Assembly (NCBI GenBank): GCA_945870185.1 | Contig: CAMBRK010000006.1 | Span: forward strand, 41,583-105,582 | Origin: Aureispira sp. CCB-QB1 | GTDB taxonomy: Bacteria > Bacteroidota > Bacteroidia > Chitinophagales > Saprospiraceae | Length of the DNA: 64,000 bases | Reading direction: 5' to 3' | Shown here: positions 63,921-64,000 of the stretch, one piece after another | How positions within the stretch are numbered: the stretch's first letter is position 1 | How the letters are laid out: every line of letters starts with the position of its first letter | The notes under the pieces: generated by a model | The model's database searches: none | What the model was told of the DNA's origin: nothing | Seen by the model: the letters and a program-made list of their open reading frames with translations, nothing else | Program-made: the position numbers and the translations under genes

Positions 63921-64000
63921 ACTTCGTGCCTTTGGCTCGACAAGGTCTGCAAATCAGCATCCGCCGCGGCGGACTATTTTTCTTCTGTAACCGTAGCGGT
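63877..64000. repeat. GC-rich palindromic repeat element (right end outside window)
   Basis: It begins inside the secreted-protein gene with CCTGCCTGCC...GGCAGG arms. GAAG-CTAAA-CTTC is at 63914-63926, and the perfect 14-base palindrome TCCGCCGCGGCGGA at 63960-63973. Composition differs sharply from the AT-rich surroundings. The CCTGCC/GGCAGG hairpin resembles the one at 18790-18811. No transposase is visible. Confidence 0.55.

Overview
The window is an ordinary chromosomal stretch from a member of the Bacteroidota, most likely the Saprospiraceae or close relatives. Several things point there. Secreted proteins end in type IX secretion (T9SS) type A sorting domains or the gliding-motility CHU_C-type (type B) domain. 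There is a TonB receptor with a DUF4249 partner, an Omp28/DUF6029 pair, DUF6495 and DUF2452 proteins, and a short primary sigma factor of the Bacteroidota kind. More than twenty upstream regions carry the Bacteroidota -7 box TAnnTTTG (with a TTTG -33 box in the best cases) rather than an Escherichia-type promoter. The DNA is AT-rich, and Shine-Dalgarno sequences are mostly absent.

Layout, left to right. 1-5.5 kb: a partial persulfide-dioxygenase-like hydrolase, a DUF202 protein, an ArnT/PMT-like glycosyltransferase and a large T9SS cargo protein. 5.5-12 kb: an LTA-synthase-like enzyme, a VOC protein with a damaged N-terminus, then guaA, a periplasmic-binding-type lipoprotein and a TrmH-like methyltransferase. 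12-18 kb: a two-gene coiled-coil/PspA-like membrane unit, an ArsR regulator, an HU-like/SPOR membrane protein, a two-component system, and rplU-rpmA. 18-24 kb: small hypotheticals, a hairpin-rich repeat region, an Omp28-DUF6029 operon, and a leucine-rich-repeat T9SS protein broken by two frameshifts. 24-33 kb: a large Asp-box beta-propeller protein, DUF6495, an M20 amidohydrolase, a lipoprotein, purC and rpoD. 33-41 kb: a DUF1460 protein, a one-domain asparaginase-like protein, a PGM1-type ATP-grasp peptide ligase, yebC, tRNA-Ser(TGA), a decayed Crp/Fnr gene, and gapA-pgk. 41-48 kb: a sugar isomerase/oxidoreductase pair and a TonB receptor-DUF4249-MbnP operon. 48-64 kb: a thioesterase, typA, a DEAD-box helicase, lysS-plsC, a 1013-residue T9SS type B protein, ychF with a pseudouridine synthase, DUF2452, a rhomboid protease, the SRP RNA gene, a transaldolase, a MazG-like protein, and a secreted-protein gene cut by a GC-rich repeat at the right edge.

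Most of the window is housekeeping genes mixed with cell-surface genes. I see no phage, integrase, transposase, CRISPR array or recognisable defence system. The items most worth following up are the PGM1-like peptide ligase, the PspA-like two-gene unit, the decaying genes (LRR protein, Crp/Fnr, VOC N-terminus), two genes with no usable AUG start, and the palindrome-rich repeats near 18.6-18.9 kb and 63.9-64.0 kb.
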